DNA of 64,000 nucleotides from Trifolium pratense (GCF_020283565.1 NC_060060.1:14012001-14076000); one strand, 5' to 3'; shown: positions 1 through 14,710, counted from the first letter of the stretch. Notes: generated from the sequence alone by a model not told the origin. A program made the numbers and translations.

Positions 1-29
1 CCTTACCTTCAACAGCCATTTTTGAGTCA

Positions 30-1068
30 TCACCCCAATTTCACTGAGTCTTTGAATGTGTCATCAAAGTCAAACAACCAGTTCTTGTTTCCCACCATGT
101 GGTTGCTACAACCTGAATCCAAGAACCACAATTCCAGCTTATCATCAGACTCAATTGAGTTGTTGACTGTAGTTTCTTGAGCCATCAAAAGAATTTCTTT
201 TGTTTCATCAAATTGTGCATAGTTGGCATGATCTTCTTCCCAACTTTGGGCAATCAGCTTGATAGTGACCAAGTTTATGACATTTATAGCATTCTACTGA
301 TTCTTTATTAATGCTAGCACCTCTTCCCCCTCTTCCTCTAGCCCTACCACGGCCTCTGCTGTAAGAACCTTCACCTCTACCACCATTGTAGCCTCTTCCA
401 CCATTAGAGACCTTGAGGATCTGTTCTTGCTCATCTTTCTGACTCCTCATTCTTTGTTCTTGAATAAGTAAACTGCTCTGCAGGTCATCAACTGTCATGG
501 TTGTTGTATCATTAGATTCTTCTATTGAACAAGCAATATAGTTGAATCTAGATCTAGATGTCAAAGATCTCAAGATCTTTTCAACAATCATAGACTATGT
601 CACAGTCTCACCATGACTACTCATCTTGTTTGCAATGCACAGAGTTCTTGAGAAATATTCCTCAATGGATTCACCAATCTTCATGTTGAGGGTTTCAAAA
701 TCCTTCCTCAAAGCTTGAAGTTGTGCTCTCTTCACTTTGGTGGATCCTTGATACTTCTGTCGCATTGAGTCCCATATTTCTTTAGCTGTACCTCTTGCAA
801 GAATGGTTTCAAGGATTGATCTATCAATGGCTTGAAATAAGAAGTTCTTCGCCTTCAAATCATTCAATTTGCTCTCATGTGCACGTTGAATCTGTTCTTG
901 TGATGCTCCAGCAGGAGCAACAAACACACCATCTTCAATGAGATTCCAATACTCTTTGGATCTCAGCAGATTTTCCATTAGCATCGACCAGTGATCATAA
1001 TGTCCATCAAAGCGAGGGATGGATGGTTGCAGGTAACTGCTTGATTCCGCCATGGAATCTTCAAGCAA
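30..1068 (-). pseudogene. Copia retrotransposon gag-protease remnant
   Basis: Three minus-strand reading blocks (1068-595, 591-208, 272-30) make up the start of a Copia polyprotein. The first resembles the UBN2-type gag core, with YWNLIEDG and a later KEIWDSMRQKYQGS. The second has an RG-rich stretch followed by a CCHC zinc knuckle (CYKCHKLGHYQADC). The third has the aspartic-protease hallmark LDSGCSNHM. The first two blocks are in the same frame, split by one TAG at about 592-594; the third needs a frameshift. The element is therefore broken, and its pol region lies beyond the window start. Known for the family: gag packages RNA and protease processes the polyprotein. Inactivity is inferred from the stop and the frameshift. 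Confidence 0.9.
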
Positions 1069-1148
1069 GAAACGAAAAACGATAAATCTTTGTAACTGCG
1101 GTTAGGAATCAAAGGATTGGATCGTTTTGGAGGTAAACTGATACCAAA

Positions 1149-1366
1149 TGTTAAGGCAAATGCAATCTCTAATCTTTATTAGTCATAGGCAAGGCCTTAT
1201 ATAGTACATACAAAGTGGTTACAACAAACTAATCAACAAGCTAACAAACTTAACCAACTAACTTGGCCCTCAAGTAACCAACGCGCGCGCAGGCCTTAGC
1301 AGCTGCGGTTGGCTCACACGCGTGCCTAGCTCGCCAATGAGCTTGCTTGCTGCATACACACTAACA
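1149..1366 (-). repeat. 5' LTR of the Copia remnant, with adjacent primer-binding site
   Basis: The sequence starts TGTTAAGG and ends CACTAACA, giving TGTTA/TAACA ends. On the minus strand it is followed at once by TTTGGTATCAG (about 1148-1138), the usual initiator-Met tRNA primer-binding site of plant Copia elements. Its short length (about 218 bp) and the AT-rich TATATAGT stretch are normal for a Copia LTR. The other LTR is outside the window. An alternative right end at 1372 (a second AACA) cannot be excluded. Confidence 0.85.
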
Positions 1367-1666
1367 ATAACACTTTCTTTGAACATTTCCTTTAACATTC
1401 ACTTTGTAAAACTCATGTGAATCAGACCCAACCCTATTGTACGTGCCACATATGGGTCACTGCTCAGGACCTCATAATAATAGGGGTCACTTTTTTATTT
1501 ATATTTATAAAGATAGTAGTAATATGGTAAATAGGGATTAAAAAACATAAAAGATCTTATCAAATAAGAGACCCAAATTCGGTTCCGTATGTCTCTCTAT
1601 AACAAAAAAGAAAGTACAGAAATATATTGATTAGAATATAATTTTTTTTATTTCTGATTAGAATAT
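1367..1666. other. AT-rich spacer, nothing recognised
   Basis: No coding signal, RNA gene or clear repeat is visible between the Copia LTR and the Harbinger nest. Confidence 0.5.
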
Positions 1667-1976
1667 GATCCGATTGGTGCATAGGATAGAAAGACATGAT
1701 ATGATAAAACAATCCTATCATATTCAAATCATTTGTTTGGTGCACTAATCAAAAAAGATAAAATAAACTTATTATTTATCCTATCCTATTTAGTCTTTAT
1801 TATTTTTATCCTTATTTTAAGCTAAGTTAGCAACACAATAGGATATGCTAATCATGTGTCGCTCTCCTTCACTTCGATTCTCCTTGAGAGCATTTTCATG
1901 ATTTTTTTATTCTTTACTTTTTGGTACATATTTTGCTGCATATACTGTATTATTATGTTATTAATATATCTTACTA

Positions 1977-3907
1977 GGGTTCGTTTGGTGCGCATGATAG
2001 GATAGTGACAGAATATGATATAACACAGGATAAGGATATGATATGATATCAACAGGATAACAATTATCCTCAGTTATCCTATCATGTGTTTGGTGCACAC
2101 ATGATAACAAACATGATAACTATTATATCATATTTTTAAGGCTAAATTGCACTTTTGGCCCCCTAAATTTCAGAAAGTTGCGGTTTTGGTCCCCTATGTT
2201 TCAAAATAGCACTTAAGTGACTTGGCTGCCACATCAGTTTTTTTTTTTCTATCTAATAATTAAAATAAAAAAAATAAAAAGGAGAGGAAGGTGAAGGAAT
2301 AGGAAAAAAACAAAAGGAATGAATGAATGCAGGATATTTCATCTCGTCTGATTTCCTTCTCTCCAATTTTGTGGGGGAAAAGAAAGAAAAAACAAAAGGA
2401 GGATAAATAAATGTTATGAATGAATGCAGGATATAAAGAATGGAAAGTGAAAGGTGAATGAATAGGAAACAAAATCATAAAAATATGTTTATACTATAGG
2501 AGGAATGTGAAAGGTATAGTGACTGAGACAAATAACTTTGGTGAGGGATCAAAGAACCTGTTCTGTCGGTGTAGTGACTAACAAACAATTACATTTTTTC
2601 TTTAACGGCAAAAAATTTCGTTAATAAAAAAATGAAACAGAGTATAAGTTGTCAAATTTTGATGCTAGTCAAACTATATCCTGAATCAATTGCTGGCAAA
2701 ATTTTAGCAACAAAACAAACATGGCATAAGCCTACAACCAACACTAAAACAAGCTAATGAAAACACGGCTGCAATGGAAGAGAAGGAAACAATTGGAGAG
2801 CAGGACATGAGTGGAATTAGAGCAGATGTAGATGAAAATGGGAGAGGTGACGAAGGTTGAGGTTCATCAAAATGAAGTTGATTAGGTTGAATGAGTGGAA
2901 TCACATGGCTTTTTCCTCTCCTTTTTTTATTTTTATTATTTTTTATTTTAATTATTAGATGAAAAAAAAGTTGACGTGGCAGCTGAGTCACTTAAGTGAC
3001 TTGTCACGTCAGTATTGACTTGGTTAAAATTGACCTTTTGCAAAAAGGGGTCAAGATAAGGGGCCAGAAGTGCTATTTTGAAACATAGGAGGCCAAAATC
3101 GCAAGTTTCTGAAACTTAGGGGGCCAAAAGTGTAATTTAGCCTATTTTTAATACATACTTGCTCATAATAATATGATAAAATATATAACATATTTAAATT
3201 ACAAAATTACCCTTGTAAAACAATTGTTAGTTTTTTTAAAATTATTTATTAATACTTTCAATTTTATAAATAAAAAATATAAATAAGTAATCAAATAGTT
3301 TATATAATTTTAAATAAAAATCATGAGAAAATAATCAAGTTTAATTTTTTATATGAATCATGATCAAATAAATAACTCCATGATATATACATGTTAGATA
3401 AGCTAAATAAATATGTGATATATCTCATACGTAAATAATAAAACTACCATTGCAAAAAGATTATATTTAATTTGTTATAAAATTTAAATTAATATCCCTA
3501 TTTTATAATTTTTTAGTAATTACTTTACTTTAAAATATTGTAATTTTAGTAGAATTTTGAATTTTTAGATTATATAAATTACAATTACCCTTGTGAGAAA
3601 ATCGCATATATACTTAAAAATTAATTATTTTATTATTAATTTACTATCAAATTATTTTATTATTTATATTTTATTAATTTTCATTTTTATTTTAAAATAT
3701 ATTTTATAGAATAAATCGATAATTTTTTTCTTATCCTATCCTACTGGTAAGCTCAAATTCAGGATAAGAATTTTAACTAGGGAGACATGATAGGATAAAC
3801 TTCAGGATTAATTTATCATATCCTGCCATCTCACCAAACACTGGATTAAGACAGGATATGATACAGTTATCCTATCATGTCTCTTATCCTGCGCACAAAA
3901 CGGGCCC
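1977..3907. mobile_element. Inner PIF/Harbinger (Tourist-like) MITE
   Basis: The termini are GGGTTCGTTTGGTGCGCATG on the left and, reverse-complemented on the right, GGGCCCGTTTTGTGCGCAGG. Flanking triplets CTA and GTA are a poor match to the TTA/TAA duplication expected for this superfamily. The internal sequence at about 3146-3540 is the reverse complement of 24870-25200 in the second family copy. A 1-kb MULE is inserted at 2140. It is non-autonomous, with no transposase. Confidence 0.8.
2140..3142. mobile_element. Non-autonomous Mutator-like element with 9-bp target duplication
   Basis: The ends are GGCTAAATTGCACTTTTGGC on the left and GGCTAAATTACACTTTTGGC on the right (reverse complement). 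The terminal inverted repeats stay similar for about 75-80 bp, to CAAAATAGCACTT. The 9-mer TATTTTTAA occurs directly before (2131-2139) and after (3143-3151), the duplication size typical of MULEs. The 1003-bp body has no transposase-like ORF; short ORFs inside are low-complexity. Confidence 0.9.
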
Positions 3908-4869
3908 GTAATATGTATTACTATTGATCGTACGGGTTGCTCGATTGTTATTATTTTATAATGAATATTCATTATTATTGTTTATTTTTTATTATAATTC
4001 GTACCAAAAAATAGATATTATAGTTACAGCAATTTAATTGATTCTTTTTCTCAAAAAATAATTTAATTGATTCTAAGTATATTTTATTATTGTCGACAAA
4101 ATATTATTTGTGTCATATTGTTTGCACATATTTATGGGTTGTCGTAATAGTACTCGTCTTGCATTTGACAAGTCTTTGATAGGATAATTTAACTACGGTT
4201 TGATAAAAAAAAATTGACAATAATGTACTGGAAAAAAAATTGACGATATATTATTGTTGATTTCTTGCTACTTATGTTTATGAAATTTTTAATTCATGTT
4301 AATTTAATATTTTCATGTCATTGCATATTTTATTTTAATTAAAAATATAAAATTGTTTTTTTAATAATTTTTTTTACAAGAATAATGTTTTTATTTAAAT
4401 AAATGATGTATCTTATCATGTCAATATCAAGTGTGCGTCAAACACAAGATAGAATAAAATAATAATATTATTTTTTTTATTCTGTGTGCACTAAACACAT
4501 GATAAGATAAGTGTTTATCATGTCACTATCCCATCCTATCATTACTCAGCTTTTTATCTTATCATGTCGCTATCCTATCCTGTAAACCAAACATTATTTC
4601 TTTATGCTATTTATTATTTTTAAGATTGGTCTTCATGCGCGTTTCAATGTCACATATGAAATCTATTTTTAAAAAGTGGCCGATGTTGGAGAGTGTTAGA
4701 AAAAGGATGTTGCTAGCACTCTTGGACAAGAAGATAATTAAATTTTTAATATTTTTCTAAGGACGTTGGCTCTCTCTCTCTCAGCAGTCGGCTTCGCTCT
4801 AAATCCTAATTTATTCTTTTTCTTCATCCATCAATAAGGGTGGTTGCACGAACCATTTCGGCATTTTTT

Positions 4870-5537
4870 GGTAAATTCAACGTATTGTTTTTTGCAAAAT
4901 TGTAACACTTCTTTGACCATTAATAGCAATGTGGTGGATGCACTACAAGACTTATGAGTGAATGATGTTCTATTCAAAGTTATCATTTTTGGATAGAGGT
5001 TGTTATTAGCGAGATTACCGATTCATAAGGCTTTGGAGAGAAAAGGAATTATTAGTAATCCGCGCGAACTTTGTTGTGCCTTTTGTTTTAGAGAAAAAAA
5101 GACATCGATCATTTATTTTTTAATTGTTCTCTTTCAATTCAAGTGTGGAAGAAAGTATAAGAATGGCTGGACGTGAATTTTATAACTTTTGAGGAAGTAT
5201 GGAAGCATTTCACTACTTTTAGTGCTTTGGTGAAGAGTAAGAGTCTTGTTAAAGCTCGTCATGTCATTTGGCTAGAAACCACCTGGAGTATATGGCGAAC
5301 TCGAAACAACATTATGTTTCGTGGAGATGTGTTTAATTTGGCTTCACTTGTTGATCATATTATTTTTATTTCTTGGGTTTGGTTTGTAAGTCGAATAGAA
5401 CTTAATTCCTCCTTTGTGTAACGATCCATTAGCTTGTATTCTAAGCATCTAATGATTTTCGTACTTTTTGTAAGGTTGAGTGTCATTTGTACTCCTTTTA
5501 ATTCAATCTTTTTACTTATAAAAAAAAAAAAAAAAAA
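4870..5537 (+). pseudogene. 3' end of a LINE (zf-RVT region)
   Basis: Conceptual translation near 4990-5090 gives RLLLARLPIHKALERKG followed by a CCxxC pair, the zinc-binding region found C-terminal to reverse transcriptase in plant LINEs. Further on, 5173-5421 reads VIWLETTWSIWRTRNN, a typical C-terminal LINE stretch. The copy ends in an A tract (about 5520-5537). Frames are interrupted and the 5' part is missing, as is usual for target-primed insertion. The 5' boundary is uncertain. Confidence 0.75.
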
Positions 5538-5659
5538 GAGGGGTGGTTTTTGGGTCAATTTTTGACCCAAAATCACTCATCTAAGTTGTTTTTCCTTTTT
5601 TTCCATTTAAATAAGTGGTTTTGACATATTTGTTTGACACTTTGATTTGATTTTCCGTA

Positions 5660-5998
5660 TTTTGTTGTCCCGCCTTTGTGCGGTGTATTGTTTTGTCCCG
5701 TCTTTGTGCGGTGTTTATTTTTTTCAGGTTCAAGGATTAATTTCGATCTAGTGCAGATTCAATCAATGTCGACTTTGGTGTCATCAACGCTACAGATCCG
5801 GAGACATGAATATTCCGGATACTTCAATATAGTCGTATTTAAATTTGTAGGCATATGCAATTTACCGTTTTATGCTATTAACATGGATACTGTGAGTTTG
5901 TTCGCAGATTTATCTTTTTTGTTTTTAGCGACTTTGAATTTGTATTGCATCGATGTACTATATCAATTGGAATGAATGAATAGTGTTTATTTTAAGGA
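5660..5998 (+). repeat. Retroposon-like repeat, copy 1
   Basis: The sequence from about 5660 (repeated TTTGTGCGGTGT motif) to an A-rich tail near 6000 recurs in inverse orientation at 10429-10765, with long shared runs such as TTGTATTGCATCGATGTAC and CCGTTTTATGCTATTAA. The A-rich 3' end suggests a LINE or SINE 3' segment. The 99-residue ORF here is not matched by an intact frame in the other copy and is not called as a gene. Confidence 0.65.
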
Positions 5999-6626
5999 AA
6001 AAAAAATTCTGTCAATTAATTAGAAAATCTTTATTCGGCTGGTCATAAAAATCGTGGTATTTATCTCAAAAAATAAATAAATATCGTGGTGTTTACTATT
6101 TGTCCTAACAAATCTAGTGGTATATTGTATGCACCTTTTTTTCTTAATGATAAAACATTGACTACCATTTTTTTAGGTAACTTTTGAATACCATTTGAAC
6201 TTAACAAAAATATCCCGTCAAAATAATAAAAAAAATAAAACTTTACTAAAATGCATAGTACACTGTATTTCGCCACCCTTTTTTAATCAAAGAAAGACAC
6301 AAAATCGTACGTATTGCATTTATCGTCGCATCGTTTGACAAATCTTTACTTAGGCACCCTAAAGAAAACCATGATAAATAGTTAAATATATCATTCACTA
6401 TCTGTAAGTTTTAGCGCTCAACTAACAAAAAAAAATATTGAAATTGTTAAGCCAAATGTCATGACCGAGATTCGAACTTCATCTCACTCACTTATATATG
6501 TATGAATTTAAGACAACTTTGTCATTTTATCTATGTAAAAAAAAATAAATACATCACCCACACTTCGAATTTAAAACACAAATCCATCCTCTCCATTATC
6601 TTTCATATATTTACTTTATTTTCAAC

Positions 6627-6659
6627 ATGGAAAGCCCTAACCCTAACTCTTCACCCTAA
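6627..6659 (+). promoter_or_regulatory. Telobox-containing 5' leader with a 10-codon upstream ORF
   Basis: Upstream of the RWP-RK start codon, an ATG at 6627 opens a short ORF of ten codons that stops with TAA at 6657-6659. It lies out of frame with the main ATG at 6727. The same stretch contains CCCTAACCCTAA (6635-6646) and another CCCTAA just after, the plant telobox motif. A TATATAT stretch at about 6494 could be the TATA element. Reduced translation through the uORF is an inference; transcript ends are not known. Confidence 0.5.
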
Positions 6660-6726
6660 CTCTTCCAAGAATTCAACATCTTCCCTTAAAGAAACCAATC
6701 CACCCTTTAAGAGTTTTAAGAGATCC

Positions 6727-9429
6727 ATGGAAGAAGATTCCCTGAAAATCGCTCTTGAAGTGTTGGAAGAGCTGAAAATGGGCAAGAACGAGATTGGCCG
6801 TGGAGATTCAAAGGTTGTGGTGGCAAATAGTTCGATGGTGGAGGTGATGGGAGGAGTTCTAAACAACGGTCAATCTATAAAGAAGAAAAAGAATAACATT
6901 GAAGTGAAAGACATTTATCCCTTGAAATATCCAATCTGCCCTAAGTGTAAAGGAGAGTTTTTCACATTTAGTGCTGTAATTGAACACTTGCTAAAAAACC
7001 CTAATTGTGCTTCTTGTGGTACCTCTAACCCACATCAACTTGTTGATCTTAACAAGGGTAAGACTGAAACCCAATTTTCTAAGGATGAATTTAATTTGAT
7101 AATTTTTTTCCTCCAAGTCAGCCCGGATTCATATTTTTAAAAGGATTAGTTTTTCTTTTTGCTAAGCATACAATTGATATTTTATTTTATACGCAAAATT
7201 AAGTTGTCGTTTTATCGTCAAAAAAATAAAATTGTCATTCAAAAAAAAAATTATGCAAATAATTTTTGTGGGTATAATTAAACTAAGAACAAATAATTTT
7301 TGCTGATTAATTTTGAATGTTTTTCTTGTAGGTGCTGATGAGGTCCAGCAAATGGAGATAGAGGGGTCCTCTAATGCTGCTGCTGCACCCAAGCCTGCTG
7401 AATGTAAGCCTTATGGGTTCAACTTCTTATGATTTATATTTTGTGTTTGCGATTTATTTTTGTTTTATGGGTTTTGGATTTGAGTACTAGAATTAAAGTT
7501 GAATGAATAAAAAAGTTGTAAATAGATTCAATTATCGTTTCCATTGCAGCTTCTTATCAAACAATAATAAAACTATCCTTTTGAAAAATGGTTTTTTATT
7601 TTTTTTATAAGAGTTCTAGCAATCTTTGCACCCAATATGAGGTTAGCAGAACTCATCAATTTGTTAGTGTCGTAGCGGATAGCGATTTATGTGGTTGGTA
7701 GGAACAAATATTTATGTGTGTGGTCTAAATTGAATACTATGGATTAAGATTCACTGCTGTAATTACACACAGTTTTCAATCACAGCAATTTATCTTAGAT
7801 CAGACGGTTTATATTGAAAACTGTATTTTTAAGTAAAAACATTCTCAGCTGTTAAATTTAAATCGGATGGTTCTAATTGATTACTGCGTCCTGCGGTTAT
7901 TGCAGGATATCCTTTTCCGAATACTATCAATGATAGGTTGATAAAATGAGTACTGTTTGCATGCAGGTTTTGTAGGAAAGAAAAAGAGGGCAACAAGGGA
8001 CCATGTTGCAAAAATTACTGTATCGGATTTGGTCAAGTACTTTGATATGCCACTTTTAGAAGCCTCAAAGAAACTAAATGTTGGCACTACTGTTCTCAAA
8101 AGAAGGTGCAGAGAATTGGGTCTTCCCCGCTGGCCTCACAGGAAGATCAAATCACTTGATACTCTCATTCATGATCTTCATCAGGTTCAAATACTTCACT
8201 TTTTTTTTGTTTATTTGTTTACATGATTGTCATTTTTAATGTGATTGCATCCTGCATTATAGTATTTGGTTGAAATATAAACATGAAAAATATAGTATTT
8301 GAGTCAGCTGCTTGCTTCCTGTATTTTATGTACTTTTGTTGTCTATATTCTAACTTCTAAGTATGTGTTTGGTTGAGCTGCGAGTTTTATAAATCATGGC
8401 AGTACTATGATTTTGTTGAAGCTACAAAGAGTAACTTCTGCAAAAATCAAAGTTGTTCACCGTGTTTCGGTCCATCTCATCACCAATCCAAACATGCACA
8501 CTAAGCCTATATCTGTTAAATATTGAAAATTCTCCAAGGATGAGATTATTGATGGGTCACGAGGGGGATCTTTGTTGGGTTGGATCAACAAATTGAGCCT
8601 TGCGCAAAACCACACAAGTGATTCTAACACCACATTTTTACCTAAAACCTTGCATTAGGTTTATGGGTCCTCTAACTTATATTTTGCTTAATTTCAAACT
8701 AATATGTAGAACTTAACTCATACTTGATATATGTCAACAATTATAGATAGCTGGTAGAACAAGTTATTCATCTTTCATATTCCCGCTCATTCACAACTAT
8801 CTCATTAGTTGTTTAGTAGTTATATGGTGTTAGTGGGATCATATAGATTGCTTAGTATGCACACTCACTTCTGGTGGTCTTGGTGAGAGATGGACTTACC
8901 TTTTTCCTTCTTTTCTAAATTTATGCTCTTTCTCTCTTTTCTGGCCGTCTGGTGTTTTGGGGCCGGTGGCCGGGCTAATCCGGAGGCACCTTAGGAGTTT
9001 TCTATCTTTATTTTCATTGTACTTTTTTTGTTTTGTTTTCGAGGACTTTGTACCCTTTTGTGGGCTCTTTGGTATATCATTTCTATCCTTTTCTTATATA
9101 TATAGTTATATTTGCCATTCATTGTTATTCATTTTTAAAGTGAAATCTTTGCTTTTGGGGTTATTTACTTTTATGCTTCATTCTTAAAGTGAACTCATTC
9201 CACACATGAAAACGGACCTAACTCCTAACTACAGGAAGAGGCAGCACATAAGGAAATGAAGAATAAAGCTGCAGCAATGGCAGTGAGAAAGAAGCAAAAG
9301 ATGGTGGAAAGTGAAAAAGAAAGGATAGAGAAGAAGCCATTCATTGCCATCAAAAGTGAGACCAGGAGATTGAGACAATATGTTTTCAAGAGAAGGTACC
9401 ATGCTAGAGTTATGGAAAAACAGAATTAG
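6727..9429 (+). CDS. RWP-RK domain protein with N-terminal C2H2-like finger
   Basis: Spliced exons 6727-7057, 7332-7403, 7967-8184 and 9235-9429 join in frame with GT-AG borders to give 271 residues. Residues 71-97 form a finger-like cluster: C71, C74 and H87 have C2H2 spacing, but position 91, where the second His should be, is Asn; C94 and C97 follow. Residues 151-198 match an RWP-RK domain (ITVSDLVKYFDMPLLEASKK, then LPRWPHRKIKSL at 187-198). The C-terminal 65 residues are rich in Lys, Arg and Glu and probably helical. RWP-RK proteins of the RKD group are plant DNA-binding regulators, often active in the germline; a nuclear role here is inferred. Exon 1 resembles exon 1 of the C2H2/EAR genes downstream, down to the phase-1 junction. 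ATG 6727 is the first Met in this frame that precedes a sensible protein; upstream codons read low-complexity leader. Confidence 0.88.
8185..9234 (+). other. Third intron of the RWP-RK gene
   Basis: This 1050-bp intron is AT/T-rich with CAG|GTTCAA at the donor and CTACAG|GAAGAG at the acceptor. No further exon or clear mobile element is seen in it. Confidence 0.7.
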
Positions 9430-10428
9430 CACCTTTTTAGAGTCATCAAACATGGAGAGAAACAAAGCCACATTTTGGAAGTTGTAGACCAGTATCAAAA
9501 CTCATTCTAACTGGTCATCATTGACTTTTTATAATTTTTCTTTGACTTGTATGTGGTTTGCAATGTCTCTATGGTCAACCTATAGTACTATCTCTGAAGT
9601 TTATTTGGGTTTGTGATGAGTGGTATGACATAAACACTTTTCTATGTGTTTGGAAGAGCTTATGATATATCATGAGTTGTTTTTGATTTATTTTCTTATA
9701 CAATATGTTTCTTTATTTCTTATTAGTCGCAATTACCTTTCAAAGTTGTGGTGGTATTTTTAGGGATTATAGTGCTTACTTTATGAGGTTGTTTTACTAT
9801 AAACATTGTTAATAACACTTCTTTCAATGCTTTGTTAATTGGTGCTATGATGGCCATTGAATACCTCTAACAAAGGTTAGCATTTTCTCTGTGGTTGGAG
9901 AGGAACTCTCTTATTTTATTTTTAAAATTTCTGAAAAATGTTCTCTCACAACTTAAAAATAGATGTTTTGATGATTGCATTGACATTAACATTAAGATGT
10001 ATTATTTTAGTTCTCGTATTTATTGTGAGGGTAACCACTACGTGCTCATAAGAAAATTGCTTATTTTGGTAACATAAGAAAATTTTATTGCTTCGTAAGT
10101 TAATCCATTAAACATTAAATGATGATCCCACTATTTTTGTGAATTGTTAGAAGTATTGGTGAAAACTAGAAAGTTTATTCAATACTATATTGTATGTTTA
10201 TTCATGTAATTAGTTTAAATTTTGCTTTTCGGGGTCCTAGACAACCTAGTAAATATCACATAAAATTCACATATACAATTGTAAGGTTTTTAGTTTGAAT
10301 TCGAGTATATATGTTCAAGCTAACCTAATAATATCGATATTGATATATCGTTTTGTAATCAACATTGTTTGGTAGGTTATGCTAGTTTCTAAAATTATGG
10401 CCTATGAACCTCCTAATTGGAACTCTTT
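9430..10428. other. 3' flank of the RWP-RK gene, no gene seen
   Basis: Presumed 3' UTR and AT-rich spacer. Short ORFs here are low-complexity and lack homology that I can recognise. Confidence 0.5.
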
Positions 10429-10765
10429 TTTTTTTTTTTACTAAATAAATGTATTCATTCAAATTGATAAAAGTACATCGATGCAATACAAATTCAAAAT
10501 TGCTAAATATAAAAAGGAGGAATATGCCAACAAACTCACATCATCCGTATTAATAGCATAAAACGGCATATTGCATAAGTTTATATATTTGACTATATTG
10601 AAGTTTCCGGAATATCCATGCTTCCGGATCTGTAGTGTTGATGGCACAAAAGTCATTGATTGATCTGCACTGAATCAACTTTAATCTTTTAACCTGAAAC
10701 AAATGAACACCGTACCAAGACGGGATAACAATACTTCGCACTAAGACGGACAAATCAAAACAAAG
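10429..10765 (-). repeat. Retroposon-like repeat, copy 2 (inverted relative to copy 1)
   Basis: This is the reverse complement of 5660-5998, with the T-rich end at 10429-10441 corresponding to a 3' A tail. By eye the two copies are roughly 80-85% alike. Together they bracket the RWP-RK gene as inverted arms about 4.4 kb apart. Confidence 0.65.
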
Positions 10766-10796
10766 ATGATGAAATCACAAAAACAAACAAAAGAAA

Positions 10797-10800
<4 letters not shown>

Positions 10801-10837
<37 letters not shown>
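10801..10837. repeat. (AT)n(GT)n microsatellite
   Basis: A run of AT dinucleotides passes into GT dinucleotides and ends near 10837. Confidence 0.95.
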
Positions 10838-10914
10838 AAAATCACACTTATTTAATTAAAATAGAAAGAAAAATGATTTAGAGGTGTGATTTTAAGCCTA
10901 AATTAACCCTAAAT

Positions 10915-11165
10915 CACCTCTCTCTAGAGAAAAAGTTGTGACAGCTAGGATTAGAGACGAAAGAAGAATGGTATGACAACAAGAAGAAGGATGTTGAGTG
11001 TCTCGACTAAAGTGGAACTTATTTCTTGTCTTTTAGCTCATCATTTGAGTTGTTTGCTAAGATGCTTAATGATAATGATGTCATTATTACTTTTAATTTC
11101 ACCTCTCTCTAGAGAAAAAGTGGTGACAGCTAGGATTAGAGACGAAAGAAGAATGGTATGACAAC
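10915..11165. repeat. Rearranged short direct duplications
   Basis: The stretch starting CACCTCTCTCTAGAGAAAAAG occurs at about 10916-10980 and again at about 11100-11165. Between them, 11005-11098 is repeated at 11551-11652 (shared CATCATTTGAGTTGTTTGC and GATAATGATGTCATTATTAC). The patchwork looks like a rearrangement around the adjacent LTR end rather than a gene. Confidence 0.7.
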
Positions 11166-11341
11166 TGTTAAGAGAAGAGATTATTCATATAGAAAGAGAA
11201 AAGGAGGCTAGGGTTTTTACATTAGGATATAACCAAGTTGCAATACAATAAGTTATCATATTAATATATAGTAAAACATAATTGACAAAACTACCCTTAG
11301 CCCAAATACATCCAGAAAGCCCAATTACATATTCTCTAACA
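11166..11341 (-). repeat. Copia 3' LTR with polypurine tract
   Basis: Read on the minus strand, the segment starts TGTTAGAGAATATG and ends CTCTTAACA. It is preceded by the polypurine tract GAGTTTGAGGGGAGA (11356-11342), as at a Copia 3' LTR. At about 176 bp it is short. The sequence on the internal side (11357-11550) is non-coding debris, and no matching 5' LTR is visible, so this is an orphan end. Confidence 0.7.
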
Positions 11342-11652
11342 TCTCCCCTCAAACTCACAATGCATTAACATGTAGCATTGAGAGTTTGTCAAAACAAGAA
11401 ACAAATACGAAAATTTCAGAAATCAAACCAAAATTAACCAAATCAACTAATACCATCAAAGAGCAGAACTAAATCAAATTGATCAAATATCCAATCCAAA
11501 GCATCTGAAACCGAACCAATCGAACAACTCCAAGCTAAGTCGGACCAAAGTGTCCCGACTAAAGTGGAACTTATTTCTCGTCTTTTAGCTCATCATTTGA
11601 GTTGTTTGCTAAGATGCTTAATGATAATGATGTCATTATTACTTTTAATTTA

Positions 11653-14535
<2,883 letters not shown>

Positions 14536-14592
<57 letters not shown>
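14536..14592. repeat. (TA)n microsatellite, right flank
   Basis: About 57 bp of TA dinucleotides follow the right end of the element at 14535. Confidence 0.95.
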
Positions 14593-14594
<2 letters not shown>

Positions 14595-14710
14595 TCAACT
14601 TGGTTTTTATTTGCTCTAATTTTTGTCTGGAACTTATAATTTTTTTTAATAATTAATTATTGATTGGGGGAAATGGACCATATATATGTTGTCAGTGTAA
14701 GTTAAATTTA

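Larger units (their letters stand above)
1667..4595. mobile_element. Outer PIF/Harbinger (Tourist-like) MITE, interrupted
   Basis: The left end (GATCCGATTGGTGCATAGG, then GACATGATATGATAA) and the reverse complement of the right end (ATGTTTGGTTTACAGGATAG, then GACATGATAAGATAA) are degenerate copies of the inner element's termini. A younger copy of the same family (1977-3907) sits inside it. Without the insert it would be about 1 kb, close to the inner copy's size without its own insert. Ends are worn, so boundaries are approximate and no clean target duplication is seen. No transposase ORF is present. Confidence 0.6.

Noticed and set aside
5676..5975. 99-residue ORF in the retroposon-like repeat
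   Set aside because: The second copy of the repeat does not keep the frame, so coding constraint is not supported.
6635..6660. Telomere end or interstitial telomere array
   Set aside because: Only two to three CCCTAA units are present, in a gene leader; too few for a telomere-derived tract.
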